Part shown: in pieces, positions 36,383 through 45,440 of the stretch | Numbering within the stretch: position 1 is the first letter of the stretch | Layout: each line of letters begins with the position of its first letter | Origin: Weeksella virosa DSM 16922 | GTDB lineage: Bacteria; Bacteroidota; Bacteroidia; Flavobacteriales; Weeksellaceae | Direction of reading: 5' to 3' | Length of the DNA stretch: 64,000 nucleotides | Assembly (NCBI RefSeq): GCF_000189415.1 | Contig: NC_015144.1 | Location: 310,001-374,000, forward strand | The notes under the pieces: model-generated | The model's database searches: none | Seen by the model: only the letters and a program-made list of their open reading frames with translations | What the model was told of the DNA's origin: nothing | Program-made: the position numbers and the translations under genes

Positions 36383-36541
36383 GAATATGAATTTATAGTA
36401 TAAAAATATCTTTATAAAGATACAACTATTTCTAATTTTCTACGCAAAACGAATGAATAATCCTACTAAAAATACTGCAAAATAACAAGAGCTTTCGGCC
36501 TAAAAACTGTATCTTTAGAAGACATAATAATATTTTTTATC

Positions 36542-37384
36542 ATGAAGAAATTTACTTTAAATAATGGTGTAGAAATTCCATCCATTGGTTACGGAACTTG
36601 GCAAATAGAAGAAGGTGAAAAAGCATATCATTCTGTTATTACTGCCCTAGAAGCAGGTTACCGGCATATAGATACGGCAGCTGTGTATGGAAACGAAAAA
36701 AGTATTGGCCGTGCTTTGCAAGATTTCGGATTGCCGAGAAAAGAAATATTCTTGACAACAAAACTTTGGAATACGGATCGTTCTCCTGAAAAAGTGAAAC
36801 AAGCATTACACGATTCGATGGAAAAATTACAAGTCGATTATCTCGATTTATACCTTATTCATTGGCCAGCTAATGCGAAACAACACCCGAGTGACTGGGC
36901 AAAAATAAATTCGGAAACATGGAAAGAACTCTGCAAAGCGTACGAAAACAAAACTTTGCGTGCGATAGGTGTTAGCAACTTCATGATTGAACACTTAGAG
37001 ACTTTGCTCGCTTCTACTGAAGTGAAGCCTTCTGTGAACCAAATCGAGTTTCATCCAGGATGGTTGCAACCGAAAGTTGTTGATTTTTGTAAGAAAAACG
37101 ATATTGCACTACAGGCATGGAGTCCGCTAGGAAGTGGTCGAGTTTTGGATCATCCAGTTTTACGAGATTTGGCCGAAAGATACGATGTGAATGTTGGGCA
37201 ATTGTGTGTAAAATTTGTTTTGCAAAGCGGCATCATCTGTTTACCAAAATCAGAAACACCTCAGAATATCAAACTAAATATTAACGTAGATAATTTTGAG
37301 TTGAGTGCGAAGGATTTCGAGCTTATCAAACAATTGCCGGAGATTGGTTTTTCTGGTTTGGATCCTCATACCGTGGATTTCTAA
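36542..37384 (+). CDS. Aldo/keto reductase
   Basis: 280 residues, a TIM barrel of the AKR5 type. Catalytic tetrad visible: D and Y in HIDTAAVYGNE, K in TTKLWN, H in LYLIHWP. NADPH-site part GIICLPKSETPQNIK. Reduces aldehydes or ketones; substrate not predictable. Monocistronic, ended by a strong hairpin. Confidence 0.95.
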   Translation: MKKFTLNNGVEIPSIGYGTWQIEEGEKAYHSVITALEAGYRHIDTAAVYGNEKSIGRALQDFGLPRKEIFLTTKLWNTDRSPEKVKQALHDSMEKLQVDYLDLYLIHWPANAKQHPSDWAKINSETWKELCKAYENKTLRAIGVSNFMIEHLETLLASTEVKPSVNQIEFHPGWLQPKVVDFCKKNDIALQAWSPLGSGRVLDHPVLRDLAERYDVNVGQLCVKFVLQSGIICLPKSETPQNIKLNINVDNFELSAKDFELIKQLPEIGFSGLDPHTVDF

Positions 37385-37407
37385 ACTTACACAACCTAGC
37401 ATAAACA

Positions 37408-37440
37408 AAAAAGCACTGTGCAAAAAACAGTGCTTTTTTT
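37408..37440. terminator. Bidirectional terminator
   Basis: Stem AAAAGCACTGT / ACAGTGCTTTT with a seven-base loop and T7 downstream. Ends the aldo/keto reductase transcript on the plus strand and the tRNA-Arg transcript on the minus strand. Confidence 0.9.
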
Positions 37441-37441
37441 G

Positions 37442-37515
37442 TGACCTCGGAGGGATTCTAACCCCCAACCGCTGGAGCCGAAATCCAGTGCTCTATACAG
37501 TTGAGCTACGAGGCC
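37442..37515 (-). tRNA. tRNA-Arg (anticodon TCG) with U19-A56 elbow
   Basis: 74 bases. Acceptor GGCCTCG / CGAGGTC with discriminator A, D arm GCTC-AACTGTATA-GAGC, anticodon stem CTGGA-TTTCGGC-TCCAG with anticodon TCG, T arm GGGGG-TTAGAAT-CCCTC. Two normally invariant bases differ: D-loop G18-T19 instead of G18-G19, and T-loop TTAGAAT instead of TTCGAAT. Together they swap the G19-C56 tertiary pair for U19-A56. No CCA encoded. Confidence 0.9.
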
Positions 37516-37628
37516 GTTTGGTTTGCAAAGATAGAATATCTTCTACGGATTCTCCAAATGATAACGCTGATTTATTTTTTCACTTAATGGAAAAAATCAA
37601 AATCTAATTACCCCCTTAACCGAAACAA

Positions 37629-38126
37629 TTACATTTGATAGATAAAAACAAAATCTTCTTTGCTTATTTTATCGGTAGGATGAGCCGCATTATATTCTTT
37701 GAATTTTTTATTGAAATCTTTCTCTAATTCTTTTTTTGCTTTTTCCATCACCTCATCGTAGAGATTATCATTAAACTTCGATTTCATCAATTGGTCCATG
37801 GTTTTTATGTACCCTTCTTTATAACTAGTCATCATATCATCACCAAAGAGCATCGTGATATTGTATTCTTTCTCGAGAATTCTTTTTGCCCAATTCATCT
37901 GGTGATTGATCATAGGCTCACGCATCATTCCCATATAAATTTTCACGTAATTACCTTTGGCGTAATCGCTTTTGGCATCAGCAATTCCATCAGCTTCGGT
38001 TCCTTCTACATTGGTCGGATTATAAACCAGTTCTTGAGCAGGATGTTTTTCTTTCATTATTTTTGCGTTATTGCATGCTTGTAAGCTAAAAAATACAATA
38101 AGTGGTAGAATAAATAGTTTTTTCAT
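37629..38126 (-). CDS. Lipoprotein, function unknown
   Basis: 165 residues. Lipobox FSLQAC (about residue 18). The mature protein is helical and charged (GIADAKSDYAKGNYVKIYMG, AKRILEKEYNITMLFGDD, EKAKKELEKDFNKKFKEYN). No known motif. It follows the DUF6048 gene by two bases and so belongs to the rlmD-DUF6452-DUF6048 run. Confidence 0.7.
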   Translation of the reverse strand: MKKLFILPLIVFFSLQACNNAKIMKEKHPAQELVYNPTNVEGTEADGIADAKSDYAKGNYVKIYMGMMREPMINHQMNWAKRILEKEYNITMLFGDDMMTSYKEGYIKTMDQLMKSKFNDNLYDEVMEKAKKELEKDFNKKFKEYNAAHPTDKISKEDFVFIYQM

Positions 38127-38128
38127 AT

Positions 38129-38845
38129 CTAAAATAGTTTATAGGTTATTCCCCAAAAAACGGGGAGATTCATAGTTGTCGTATTTCGTCCGTAACCAGG
38201 AATGATTTTCGGCTCGAACCCATTGTCTCTTTTCGCACCAATATAAAAAGCAGGATGCAATGAAAAATCTATACACAAATTCTTTACCAAATCTAATCGA
38301 GCGCCAACAACAATTTCTGTCCAATAGGCATCTACTTTTTTTTGGGGTAAAGAACCAACGTCGACTACATTGCCTGTTGTCACATCTCGGATTGGGTATT
38401 TATGGAAGGTTTGGTTGTAATTAGCATAAGCAAAACGAAGTCCGGCATAGAAGCCGTTGTTTATATTTTGTTTATCTTCTGATAAAAACCAATTGAAGCC
38501 AATTTTCCCGAAAGTGCCATCCACCTCCGATTGCCAACCATTTTCATCGTACTTATTTTTCCCATAGCCAGCTTCTGCAACCACGTGCCATGCATTGTGA
38601 AGTCTATATTGTATCATTGCCTGGAACTCTTTCCGGTCAGAAAACAAACTCAACGAAGGCAGAAAGACATCTACTCCCACAAAGACATCGCCTTTGGCGG
38701 CCTTCTTCTTGAGCGATGTACTTTCGGTGTTTTCGTTTACTAGACTATCTTTTTTTTCTTCAGGGTTTTGGGCATTCAGCACAGTGGTAATCAGACTGAC
38801 GCTTAAAAACAGAAGTTTTAATTTGCAAATTGATTGTTGTGTCAT
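38129..38845 (-). CDS. DUF6048-type outer-membrane protein
   Basis: 238 residues. Signal peptide ending VLNAQ, a charged linker, then a beta-barrel-like part (GDVFVGVDVFLPSLSLFSDR, AEAGYGKNKYDENG, YAGLRFAYANYNQ) ending GITYKLF. Matches the protein regularly found after DUF6452 in flavobacteria. The start overlaps the DUF6452 gene by 86 bases; I keep it because no later ATG gives a signal peptide. Function unknown. Confidence 0.75.
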   Translation of the reverse strand: MTQQSICKLKLLFLSVSLITTVLNAQNPEEKKDSLVNENTESTSLKKKAAKGDVFVGVDVFLPSLSLFSDRKEFQAMIQYRLHNAWHVVAEAGYGKNKYDENGWQSEVDGTFGKIGFNWFLSEDKQNINNGFYAGLRFAYANYNQTFHKYPIRDVTTGNVVDVGSLPQKKVDAYWTEIVVGARLDLVKNLCIDFSLHPAFYIGAKRDNGFEPKIIPGYGRNTTTMNLPVFWGITYKLF

Positions 38846-39386
38846 CGGTAATATTTGTTGTAGTCGGCTGCAATTCTTTCATCCAATAATTGCTAGTCGA
38901 ACCTTGGTATTCTACATTATCGAAAATTACTTTTGCTCCGCAAGAGGAGTTCTCAAACGCTTGGCCAATATCGTAACGGAAAATCAGCGTATCGCGAGTT
39001 GTTCTATTCATCCCCAAAATACTATCTTTTCCTTCTTTATCTTGCAAACGATTTCCATCGGCATCTCGGGCATAAACCAAATAATCTGAACGTCGATAGA
39101 TCACCATTTTTATTTCTTTGGTATCGGTTTGATGAAAACTGAGGGGTAAATTCTTACCATATACTTTCTTGTAACTAGGATACACAAAGGTATCTTCACC
39201 ATTTTCTGTTTTCCCTAAATATTGATTATAGTATAAAGTATCAGTGAAAATTTCTTCTGGTTGTTCGATATTGAGCAGTTCTATATTCAACATCGGCACA
39301 GAAGACGGTGTACAAATATCTTGATCTAGACAGCTACTAGCCCAAAAAAGAATGGTTATTATCACAGGTAAGACAACTTTTCTCAT
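38760..39386 (-). CDS. DUF6452-type lipoprotein
   Basis: 208 residues. Lipobox FWASSC (about 19), then the family pattern CLDQDICTPSSVPMLNIELL and LPLSFHQTDTKEIKMVIYRR; cysteine pair near the C-terminus (HCAECPKP). Lies 11 bases after rlmD, an order common in Flavobacteriia. Function unknown; envelope location. Confidence 0.75.
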   Translation of the reverse strand: MRKVVLPVIITILFWASSCLDQDICTPSSVPMLNIELLNIEQPEEIFTDTLYYNQYLGKTENGEDTFVYPSYKKVYGKNLPLSFHQTDTKEIKMVIYRRSDYLVYARDADGNRLQDKEGKDSILGMNRTTRDTLIFRYDIGQAFENSSCGAKVIFDNVEYQGSTSNYWMKELQPTTTNITDDTTINLQIKTSVFKRQSDYHCAECPKP

Positions 39387-39397
39387 ACTTTTTTGGT

Positions 39398-40813
39398 TTA
39401 AATTCTTTCTAAAAGTACAATATTTTCTACATGATGTGTCTGTGGGAACATATCAACTGGCTGAACTTTAATAATTTTATATTGTTCTTTCATCAATTCT
39501 AGATCCCTTGCTTGTGTTGCCGAATTACAAGAAACGTACACTATTTTTTTCGGATTCATCAAGAGTATATTTTCTACAACTTTTTTGTGCATTCCATCAC
39601 GAGGCGGATCGGTAATCAACACATCGGGAATCCCATGTTGTTGAATAAAATCTTCATTCAAAACATCCTTCATATCGCCACAGAAAAACTCACAATTGGT
39701 TATTTTGTTCAATTCTGCAGCAGCTTTTGCGGCGTATATAGCTTCTGCTACTGATTCTACCCCTACTACTTTTCTTGCTTTTTTCGAAACAAATTGAGCA
39801 ATTGTTCCTGTCCCTGTATATAAATCATATACCAATTCTTTTCCAGTGAGACCAGCAAAATCACGAGTCAATTTATACAACTCATATGCTTGTTGCGGAT
39901 TGGTTTGGTAGAATGATTTTGGCCCGATTTTGAAGTGCAGATCTTCCATTTGTTCTACGATATGATCTTCACCCGCAAAAACATGAATATCTAGATCGTA
40001 TACCGAATCGTTTTGTTTCGGATTGATAGCATAGAGCAAAGATGTAATTTCTGGAAACTTGTCGTGTAGATTTTGCAAAAACGCCTCTCTATTTTCTTTC
40101 TCCTCTCTGAAGAATTGTACCAATACCATCACTTGCCCGTTCTGTGAGGTACGAATCATCAAGGTTCTTAGGAAGCCTTCTTGTTTATACAAATCGAAAA
40201 AGTCGAGTTTATTTTCAATAGCAAATCTCTTGGCTTCTATCCGTATCGCATTCGAGGGGTCTCGCTGTAAATGGCAGCGGTGAATATCGAGAACTTTCGA
40301 CCATTGACCAGGAATATGAAAACCTAATGCATTTCTATCATTGAACTCATCGGTAGAGTTTATCTCTTCTAAAGTTAACCATCTTGCATTAGAAAAGGTA
40401 AATTCTAGTTTATTTCGATACCAATAAGCTTGTTCGCTACCAAGAATGGGTAACAATTCGGCAGATAAATTTGCAAAACCTCCTATACGGATGAGGTTAT
40501 TCAACACTTCTTCTTGCTTGTAACGCAATTGTGCATCATAGTGCATATCTTGCCACTTGCATCCTCCACATGTACCAAAATGTTCGCACGCAGGCTCTAC
40601 TCTATCAGCAGATTTTTTATGATAGGCTATGGCTTTCCCTTCTATATAACTTTTTCTTTTTTTGGTTACTTGCACGTCTACCACATCGCCTGGTATTGCA
40701 TCTTTGATCAGAACGGTTTTTCCGTCTGCTAATTTCCCTATTGAAACTCCTTTAGCACCGGCACGCAAAACGTCTATCTGGTTCAGGATTATTGTTTGTC
40801 TCTTTTTTGCCAT
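39398..40813 (-). CDS. rlmD: 23S rRNA (uracil-1939-C5)-methyltransferase RlmD
   Basis: 471 residues. N-terminal TRAM-like domain (LADGKTVLIKDAIPGDVVDV), Fe-S cysteines in ACEHFGTCGGCKWQDM, SAM motif VYDLYTGTGTIAQFV, DPPRDGMHKK and the catalytic cysteine in YVSCNSAT. Methylates U1939 of 23S rRNA. RlmC or TrmA paralogues share this layout, so exact target is inferred. First gene of a four-gene minus-strand run. Confidence 0.9.
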   Translation of the reverse strand: MAKKRQTIILNQIDVLRAGAKGVSIGKLADGKTVLIKDAIPGDVVDVQVTKKRKSYIEGKAIAYHKKSADRVEPACEHFGTCGGCKWQDMHYDAQLRYKQEEVLNNLIRIGGFANLSAELLPILGSEQAYWYRNKLEFTFSNARWLTLEEINSTDEFNDRNALGFHIPGQWSKVLDIHRCHLQRDPSNAIRIEAKRFAIENKLDFFDLYKQEGFLRTLMIRTSQNGQVMVLVQFFREEKENREAFLQNLHDKFPEITSLLYAINPKQNDSVYDLDIHVFAGEDHIVEQMEDLHFKIGPKSFYQTNPQQAYELYKLTRDFAGLTGKELVYDLYTGTGTIAQFVSKKARKVVGVESVAEAIYAAKAAAELNKITNCEFFCGDMKDVLNEDFIQQHGIPDVLITDPPRDGMHKKVVENILLMNPKKIVYVSCNSATQARDLELMKEQYKIIKVQPVDMFPQTHHVENIVLLERI

Positions 40814-40890
40814 TGTGCAAAGATAAAGTTTTATGTGGTATGTATAGATTATTTACAAAATGTTCTGTCGAGTTCTTTTTTATCCGAAAG

Positions 40891-40923
40891 AAAAAAAACG
40901 AACCATAAGCATATGATTCGTTT
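40891..40923 (-). terminator. Terminator of the copper-type locus
   Basis: Minus-strand stem AACGAATCAT / ATGGTTCGTT with T8 following. It lies after the stop codon at 40944. Confidence 0.8.
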
Positions 40924-40943
40924 CTTATACATTTAGTCCAGCA

Positions 40944-41897
40944 TCATAAAGAATAGTTGACAAAAAAACCTACTCGATGCTTCGCTTCTACTTCTTTAGA
41001 ATTTAGATTAGATGAAAGAACCTGATAAAACTCCACACCTAGATTTATTCTTTGGTAGGATGCTTCGACGGCGTATTTCATCAATTGCAAATCGCCTTTT
41101 GTTTTAGGTAATTTTTCACCAAATTGTCTATTTGCCTCATACAATTCGTTCTGAAAGCCAATTTTTGCATTGATTCCACCTGTTTCTGTAGGGAAAAAAC
41201 GTTGAATTTGTACCAATTGGTTCCATTGATTTCCGAAACGATATTTTTTCTTGTTCGAAGATTTTATAGTGTAATCGGTTATCAGTTGCATAGCATTTTT
41301 TTCGTATTGAAGATGGTAATGCATTGCCAATTGGGTATCCCAACTTCCGGTTCCTAATTGGAAACTCGGGTTGGTCGTTTCAGCAGATTGTTCATCGAAT
41401 TTTGCAATGGGAATTTTCAAACCACTGGCCAAAGAAATTCTATGTTGAACTTTGGTTTCTTCATCGATTTTTGGTTTCAGAACATGCACGATTCCTGTAA
41501 CATTCATATCACCAAAACCACTTATTTTATCGTTATTTTTCCCTTTTTTTTCATGAAAATGATACGGAAGTGCTGCAGCAACTTCTATCCGATCAGATAT
41601 TGGATAACGCATCCAAAGCAATGTAGTCTGGAAATTTTGTTTCTGTGAGAGTTCTTTACTAAAAGCATCTTCTTGTGCACGATAATGTTGATACAAATAA
41701 CGTACACCTATGAATTTATTCGTCATTAGTGATTCTATTCCATTACTCATGGCAGATGTAGTGCAACCACATGCATCGCAATCTTCTTCGGGTGGAGAAA
41801 AGTTTTCAACAGAAGAACGTTCCAAATGATTTGCCCAGCTTACTGAACTACTTAAAAAAAGAATAAAAAAAATATTTTTGATCTGAATTCTTGTCAT
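40944..41897 (-). CDS. Outer-membrane transporter-like protein with CDACGC motif
   Basis: 317 residues. Signal peptide to about residue 22 (SWAN), then EEDCDACGCTTSAM, a C-x-x-C-x-C motif seen at the N-terminus of related beta-barrel proteins next to MbnH/MbnP genes. The rest is barrel-like (TLLWMRYPISDRIEVAAALP, ISGFGDMNVTGIVHV, QLGTGSWDTQLAMHYHLQ) as in the MetA-pathway porin-like family. Nine bases downstream of the peroxidase gene. Probably handles metal at the outer membrane; inference from neighbours. Confidence 0.75.
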   Translation of the reverse strand: MTRIQIKNIFFILFLSSSVSWANHLERSSVENFSPPEEDCDACGCTTSAMSNGIESLMTNKFIGVRYLYQHYRAQEDAFSKELSQKQNFQTTLLWMRYPISDRIEVAAALPYHFHEKKGKNNDKISGFGDMNVTGIVHVLKPKIDEETKVQHRISLASGLKIPIAKFDEQSAETTNPSFQLGTGSWDTQLAMHYHLQYEKNAMQLITDYTIKSSNKKKYRFGNQWNQLVQIQRFFPTETGGINAKIGFQNELYEANRQFGEKLPKTKGDLQLMKYAVEASYQRINLGVEFYQVLSSNLNSKEVEAKHRVGFFVNYSL

Positions 41898-41906
41898 GAT
41901 AAAAAA

Positions 41907-42950
41907 TTAGAATTCTGCATACGCAGGATTGTTAATAAAATCGAAATCGGTCAGTGTTTTTAGAAATGCAATTATGGCTGTTTTTTCTTCGGTCGTCATC
42001 GGGATTCCTGGACGAGAACCCTGTAGAAAAACAGAATCTAAGTTTTTGGTATTTCGTATCCCATTGCTGTAATGGTTGAGAACTGCCTCTAAACTGTAAA
42101 AGCGTCCATCGTGCATATAGGGTGCAGTAAGCTCTATATTTCGCAAACTTGGTACACGAAACTTCATCCAGTCTGCCGAATCTAAAGTTACCCGAAATCT
42201 GCCTGCATCCTGGTATTGAGGATCATAATACAAGCCCGTATTCCTGAAACTTTGATCGGTTTGGAGGGCTCCAGAATGGCAAGTGCTGCATTTTGCTTGG
42301 AACAAATTTAGTCCTTTTTGCTCTTCAGCTGTCAAAGCAATTTTATTTTGCAGATATTGATCGTACTTAGAATTAGCAGAAATTACACTTCCCATAAACT
42401 GATCCAAAGCTAAAAGAATGCGGTGTCCATTGATTTCTTCATCACCAAAAACAACACGAAAATATTTTCGATAAAGAGCATCGTTTTTCAACTTTTCTAC
42501 TACGTCTTCCATCGAGCTATCCATTTCTTCGTACGTTGTAATAGGAATTAGTGGTTGCATACTAAGGTCATGTAGTACACCATCCCAATTGAAGTGTTTG
42601 GTAAAAGCAAGGTTCTGTATTGGAGGTGTGTTGCGAATCCCTAAACGTCCATCAATCCCATGACTTACGTTATGCCCATGATGAGTAAATGCATTTTCTT
42701 GGATATGGCAAAAACCACATGAAATAGTATTATTCCTAGATAAACGACCGTCATAAAATAACTTACGCCCCAATTCTACTCCTTGTTTTGTTAAGGAATT
42801 TTGGGTAGAAGAATTTGCTATATCTGGAAAATAATCCGGATATAGCAAAGTATAATCTTCATTAATTAAAGGTTCTCCGTAATCGATATCATCCGAGTTG
42901 CAACTCGAAATGAACATCATTACGAAAAAATAAAAAATAATTTTCTTCAT
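41907..42950 (-). CDS. Dihaem cytochrome c peroxidase, MbnH-like
   Basis: 347 residues, lipoprotein signal (FISSC). Two haem-binding motifs: CGFCH (about 78) and CSTCH (about 223). Conserved YDGRLSRNNTISC, TYEEMDSSM and RVPSLRNIELTAPYMHDGRF place it in the MauG/CcpA superfamily. Its partner MbnP lies three bases upstream; in the known MbnP-MbnH system the haem enzyme oxidises a tryptophan of MbnP to kynurenine to make a copper site. The same role is inferred here. Confidence 0.88.
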   Translation of the reverse strand: MKKIIFYFFVMMFISSCNSDDIDYGEPLINEDYTLLYPDYFPDIANSSTQNSLTKQGVELGRKLFYDGRLSRNNTISCGFCHIQENAFTHHGHNVSHGIDGRLGIRNTPPIQNLAFTKHFNWDGVLHDLSMQPLIPITTYEEMDSSMEDVVEKLKNDALYRKYFRVVFGDEEINGHRILLALDQFMGSVISANSKYDQYLQNKIALTAEEQKGLNLFQAKCSTCHSGALQTDQSFRNTGLYYDPQYQDAGRFRVTLDSADWMKFRVPSLRNIELTAPYMHDGRFYSLEAVLNHYSNGIRNTKNLDSVFLQGSRPGIPMTTEEKTAIIAFLKTLTDFDFINNPAYAEF

Positions 42951-42953
42951 TTT

Positions 42954-43805
42954 TTAGTTTTGTGGTGCTTCATTATTATGCACATGATCTACACGAAACA
43001 TTTTCGATAAGTTATTGGTAACATCTACCATATACGGTGAAGACCCCATGGCATTATCATTGCTTTTATCGAGCAATAGTTTTTTCTCACCGCTCAGATA
43101 ATGATTAAGATTTGCCATGATATGTATAGAGGGTTTTATTTTAGAGCTTACACGCGCACTTGTAGGCAAATTAAGTTCTACAACTCGGTATAAGTCTGCC
43201 GTCCCGTTCGCGACTACATTCCCCATATTTCCTGTATGATTTTTGTATGGTGTAACGGCATCTTCTTGCCCATACTTTCCTTCTAATTTTGCAAAAATAT
43301 AGCCCGACGCCCACGCCCAAGTCATTCCTTGCTGCTTGGCTTCGTTCCAGAATTTCGCTTGTCCATCGTGCCCCATTAGATAAGCGGACTGATTGATTCC
43401 TAAACCAAACCTCAACTTGGTGTATTTGCGTTGTGGAATATCTTTCAGCTGTACATATACAATATTGGCCTTTGCGTTTTCTTGATTAATCACAAAAGCT
43501 CCTTTGTCTGGATTGTTATAATGGTAAGAAAAAACTTGTCCATTTTCGTCAATCAATTCTACATTACTAATGATATATTTTAGAGTAGAAAAATTGAAGT
43601 ATTGTCCTAAATCTGATCGTTGTATTGTGGCATTGAGGACAATTCCGCCAACGCCTTCGAATCCATTTTCGAATTTCAGTTCTAGTTGACCATTTTTTGA
43701 TTCGTCAATCGTTGCAAAATCATCATCAGATTTACATGCTGTAAAAAAACTTAAGAATAACAGGCTCAATCCTGCTGATAGAGTTAATTTATAATATTTT
43801 TTCAT
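42954..43805 (-). CDS. MbnP family copper-binding protein
   Basis: 283 residues. Signal with lipobox FFTAC (about 24). The family core is visible: LELKFENGFEGVGG, LRFGLGINQSAYLMGHDGQ and the tryptophan motif GMTWAWASGYIFAKLEG (seen in part), plus HTGNMGNV and the C-terminal DHVHNNEAP with His residues. Binds copper after Trp modification by MbnH. First gene of the tightly packed mbnP-mbnH-porin set. Confidence 0.9.
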   Translation of the reverse strand: MKKYYKLTLSAGLSLLFLSFFTACKSDDDFATIDESKNGQLELKFENGFEGVGGIVLNATIQRSDLGQYFNFSTLKYIISNVELIDENGQVFSYHYNNPDKGAFVINQENAKANIVYVQLKDIPQRKYTKLRFGLGINQSAYLMGHDGQAKFWNEAKQQGMTWAWASGYIFAKLEGKYGQEDAVTPYKNHTGNMGNVVANGTADLYRVVELNLPTSARVSSKIKPSIHIMANLNHYLSGEKKLLLDKSNDNAMGSSPYMVDVTNNLSKMFRVDHVHNNEAPQN

Positions 43806-43903
43806 GATTATTTTTTTTGATTTTAGAGCATAACTATTGCGTACATTTCCTTTTATCGAAAAAAACGTAGTATTTTACTCTACCTTTTTGGTTAATAAAT
43901 TAC

Positions 43904-44566
43904 CTAAGGTTGTTCATTTAATAATTTGCGAATGTCTTCGATTAAGAGTTCCACTTCTGGATGATACGTACCTTGCAAAGAAGGGTTTTTCCCTTCGGGA
44001 TCGGTATAGTCGAGTCCAGAATAGTACAACATCGGGATACCGTTTAATGCGTATCGACTTCGTATTTTCCCAGTTTGGTCTACCAATGCAAACTTTCCGC
44101 TATGATTCAATCCTTCTGCTGTAGATTCATCTTCCCCAACATAGATATTGAATTGCTTACTGAGTGCGAGTATATCCTCACGATTCCCAGTCAAGAAATG
44201 CCAGTTGGGCGATTTAACTCCCAATTTTTCGGCGTGTTTGGCCAAACGTTCAGGAGTGTCTCTTTTTGGGTCGATAGTGATCGAAATTATCCCAAAATTT
44301 GGATCGTTTATTTGATCTTCTACCATTCTCAGATTCTTATTCATCACTGGACAAATCGTCGGACAACTTGTAAAGAAAAATTCTACAACATAGACTTTTC
44401 CTTTCATTTTTTCGGCCGTTATCGTTTGATTTTGCTGATTGGTCAAAGAAAAAGCAGGAACATTCATCACGGTAAAAAGCTCATCTTTCTTGCTTGATTT
44501 GTACCAAACTACAGCGATTGCAAAAATTGCAAACACACCGATGAAACTCAAAATTCGTTTATTCAT
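43904..44566 (-). CDS. SCO family copper protein
   Basis: 220 residues with one N-terminal membrane anchor (FIGVFAIFAIAVVWY). Thioredoxin fold with copper site FFTSCPTICPVMNKNL (C-x-x-x-C-P) and the third ligand His in AEGLNHSGKFALVD. SCO proteins load copper into cytochrome oxidase. Eight bases of overlap with the upstream YHS gene show coupling. Confidence 0.95.
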   Translation of the reverse strand: MNKRILSFIGVFAIFAIAVVWYKSSKKDELFTVMNVPAFSLTNQQNQTITAEKMKGKVYVVEFFFTSCPTICPVMNKNLRMVEDQINDPNFGIISITIDPKRDTPERLAKHAEKLGVKSPNWHFLTGNREDILALSKQFNIYVGEDESTAEGLNHSGKFALVDQTGKIRSRYALNGIPMLYYSGLDYTDPEGKNPSLQGTYHPEVELLIEDIRKLLNEQP

Positions 44567-44834
44567 GTATGTATTTTGTAGGTTCTTCTAAAAACTTTTC
44601 CTTACACATAGCCGAGCAAAATCCATAGACCTTGCCTTCATAATGTGCTGTATCGGTAAGATGTTCAGAAGTTTTCATTCCACATACAGGATCTATTTCG
44701 TTATCCACTGCAACATCAATACGTTGGCTAGCAGGCATCTCATGAGCAACTTTCACTTCGGGCTCAGTTTTTTTTTGGCACGAAACCAACATAAAAACAC
44801 AGATTACATTTAGGGTAATTATTTTTTTCATCAT
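44559..44834 (-). CDS. YHS-domain lipoprotein
   Basis: 91 residues. Lipobox FMLVSC, then a YHS metal-binding domain: DPVCGMKTSEHLTDTAHYEG, YGFCSAMCKEKFLEEPTKY (C-x-x-x-C). YHS domains bind copper or other soft metals. Lies upstream of and overlapping the SCO gene; probably passes copper to it. Confidence 0.88.
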   Translation of the reverse strand: MMKKIITLNVICVFMLVSCQKKTEPEVKVAHEMPASQRIDVAVDNEIDPVCGMKTSEHLTDTAHYEGKVYGFCSAMCKEKFLEEPTKYIHE

Positions 44835-44967
44835 TTGATTTTTTACATCATCTTTATTGCTAAAAACAGCAAAGAAGAGATTTTAAGTTTACATCTATAT
44901 TAGGATTCATGAAACTTTCACAGGAAATTTTTCCTATAAAAAAACTCATGATAATAAACGAAGAAAA

Positions 44968-45303
44968 TCAAACGATAATTGGTGGTTGCCACACTTGACG
45001 TACGTGTGAATCTGAATAATGAATAATTGTATAAAAAAATATTTTTCTATTCTGGGTGATAGGTAGGATGATGATTTCCTTTTTCTCAACCATCAATACA
45101 AAACCATCTGCACTATTGAGTTTCGGGTTTACTTTTTTGTTGTTCTCTTTATCGGTAGCAAAACTTTCTTCTAACTTCTCTGACAAGTAACATTTCCCAT
45201 TACACATCAGTTCTGGACGTTCTGTATTGATACAATATTCCCTGACAATTTTATCATACTGCAATACGTATTCTATCATAGGCAAAATCGGTCGAAATGC
45301 CAT
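44968..45303 (-). CDS. CNGKC-motif membrane protein of the copper-type locus
   Basis: 111 residues from ATG 45303. Core ELMCNGKCYLSEKLEE and the N-terminal helix PILPMIEYVLQYD are shared with a small family placed at such loci in flavobacteria; Cys and the C-terminal HVRQVWQPP suggest metal handling. The ATG cuts through a hydrophobic segment: the in-frame codons before it read LKSLFYIAFILT with no ATG, GTG or TTG, so the true start is probably a rare codon upstream (ATT or CTG). First gene on this strand, 133 bases before the YHS gene. Confidence 0.6.
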   Translation of the reverse strand: MAFRPILPMIEYVLQYDKIVREYCINTERPELMCNGKCYLSEKLEESFATDKENNKKVNPKLNSADGFVLMVEKKEIIILPITQNRKIFFYTIIHYSDSHVRQVWQPPIIV

Positions 45304-45440
45304 GGTTAGGATAAATGCTATGTAGAATAAACTTTTCAGACTAGAAATATTTTATAGCGAATTTAAGAGAGATAATTCATTCTTCATATGATTTTACTCA
45401 GAATTTTTATCTATATTGGATACTACTAGCAAAAGACAGG

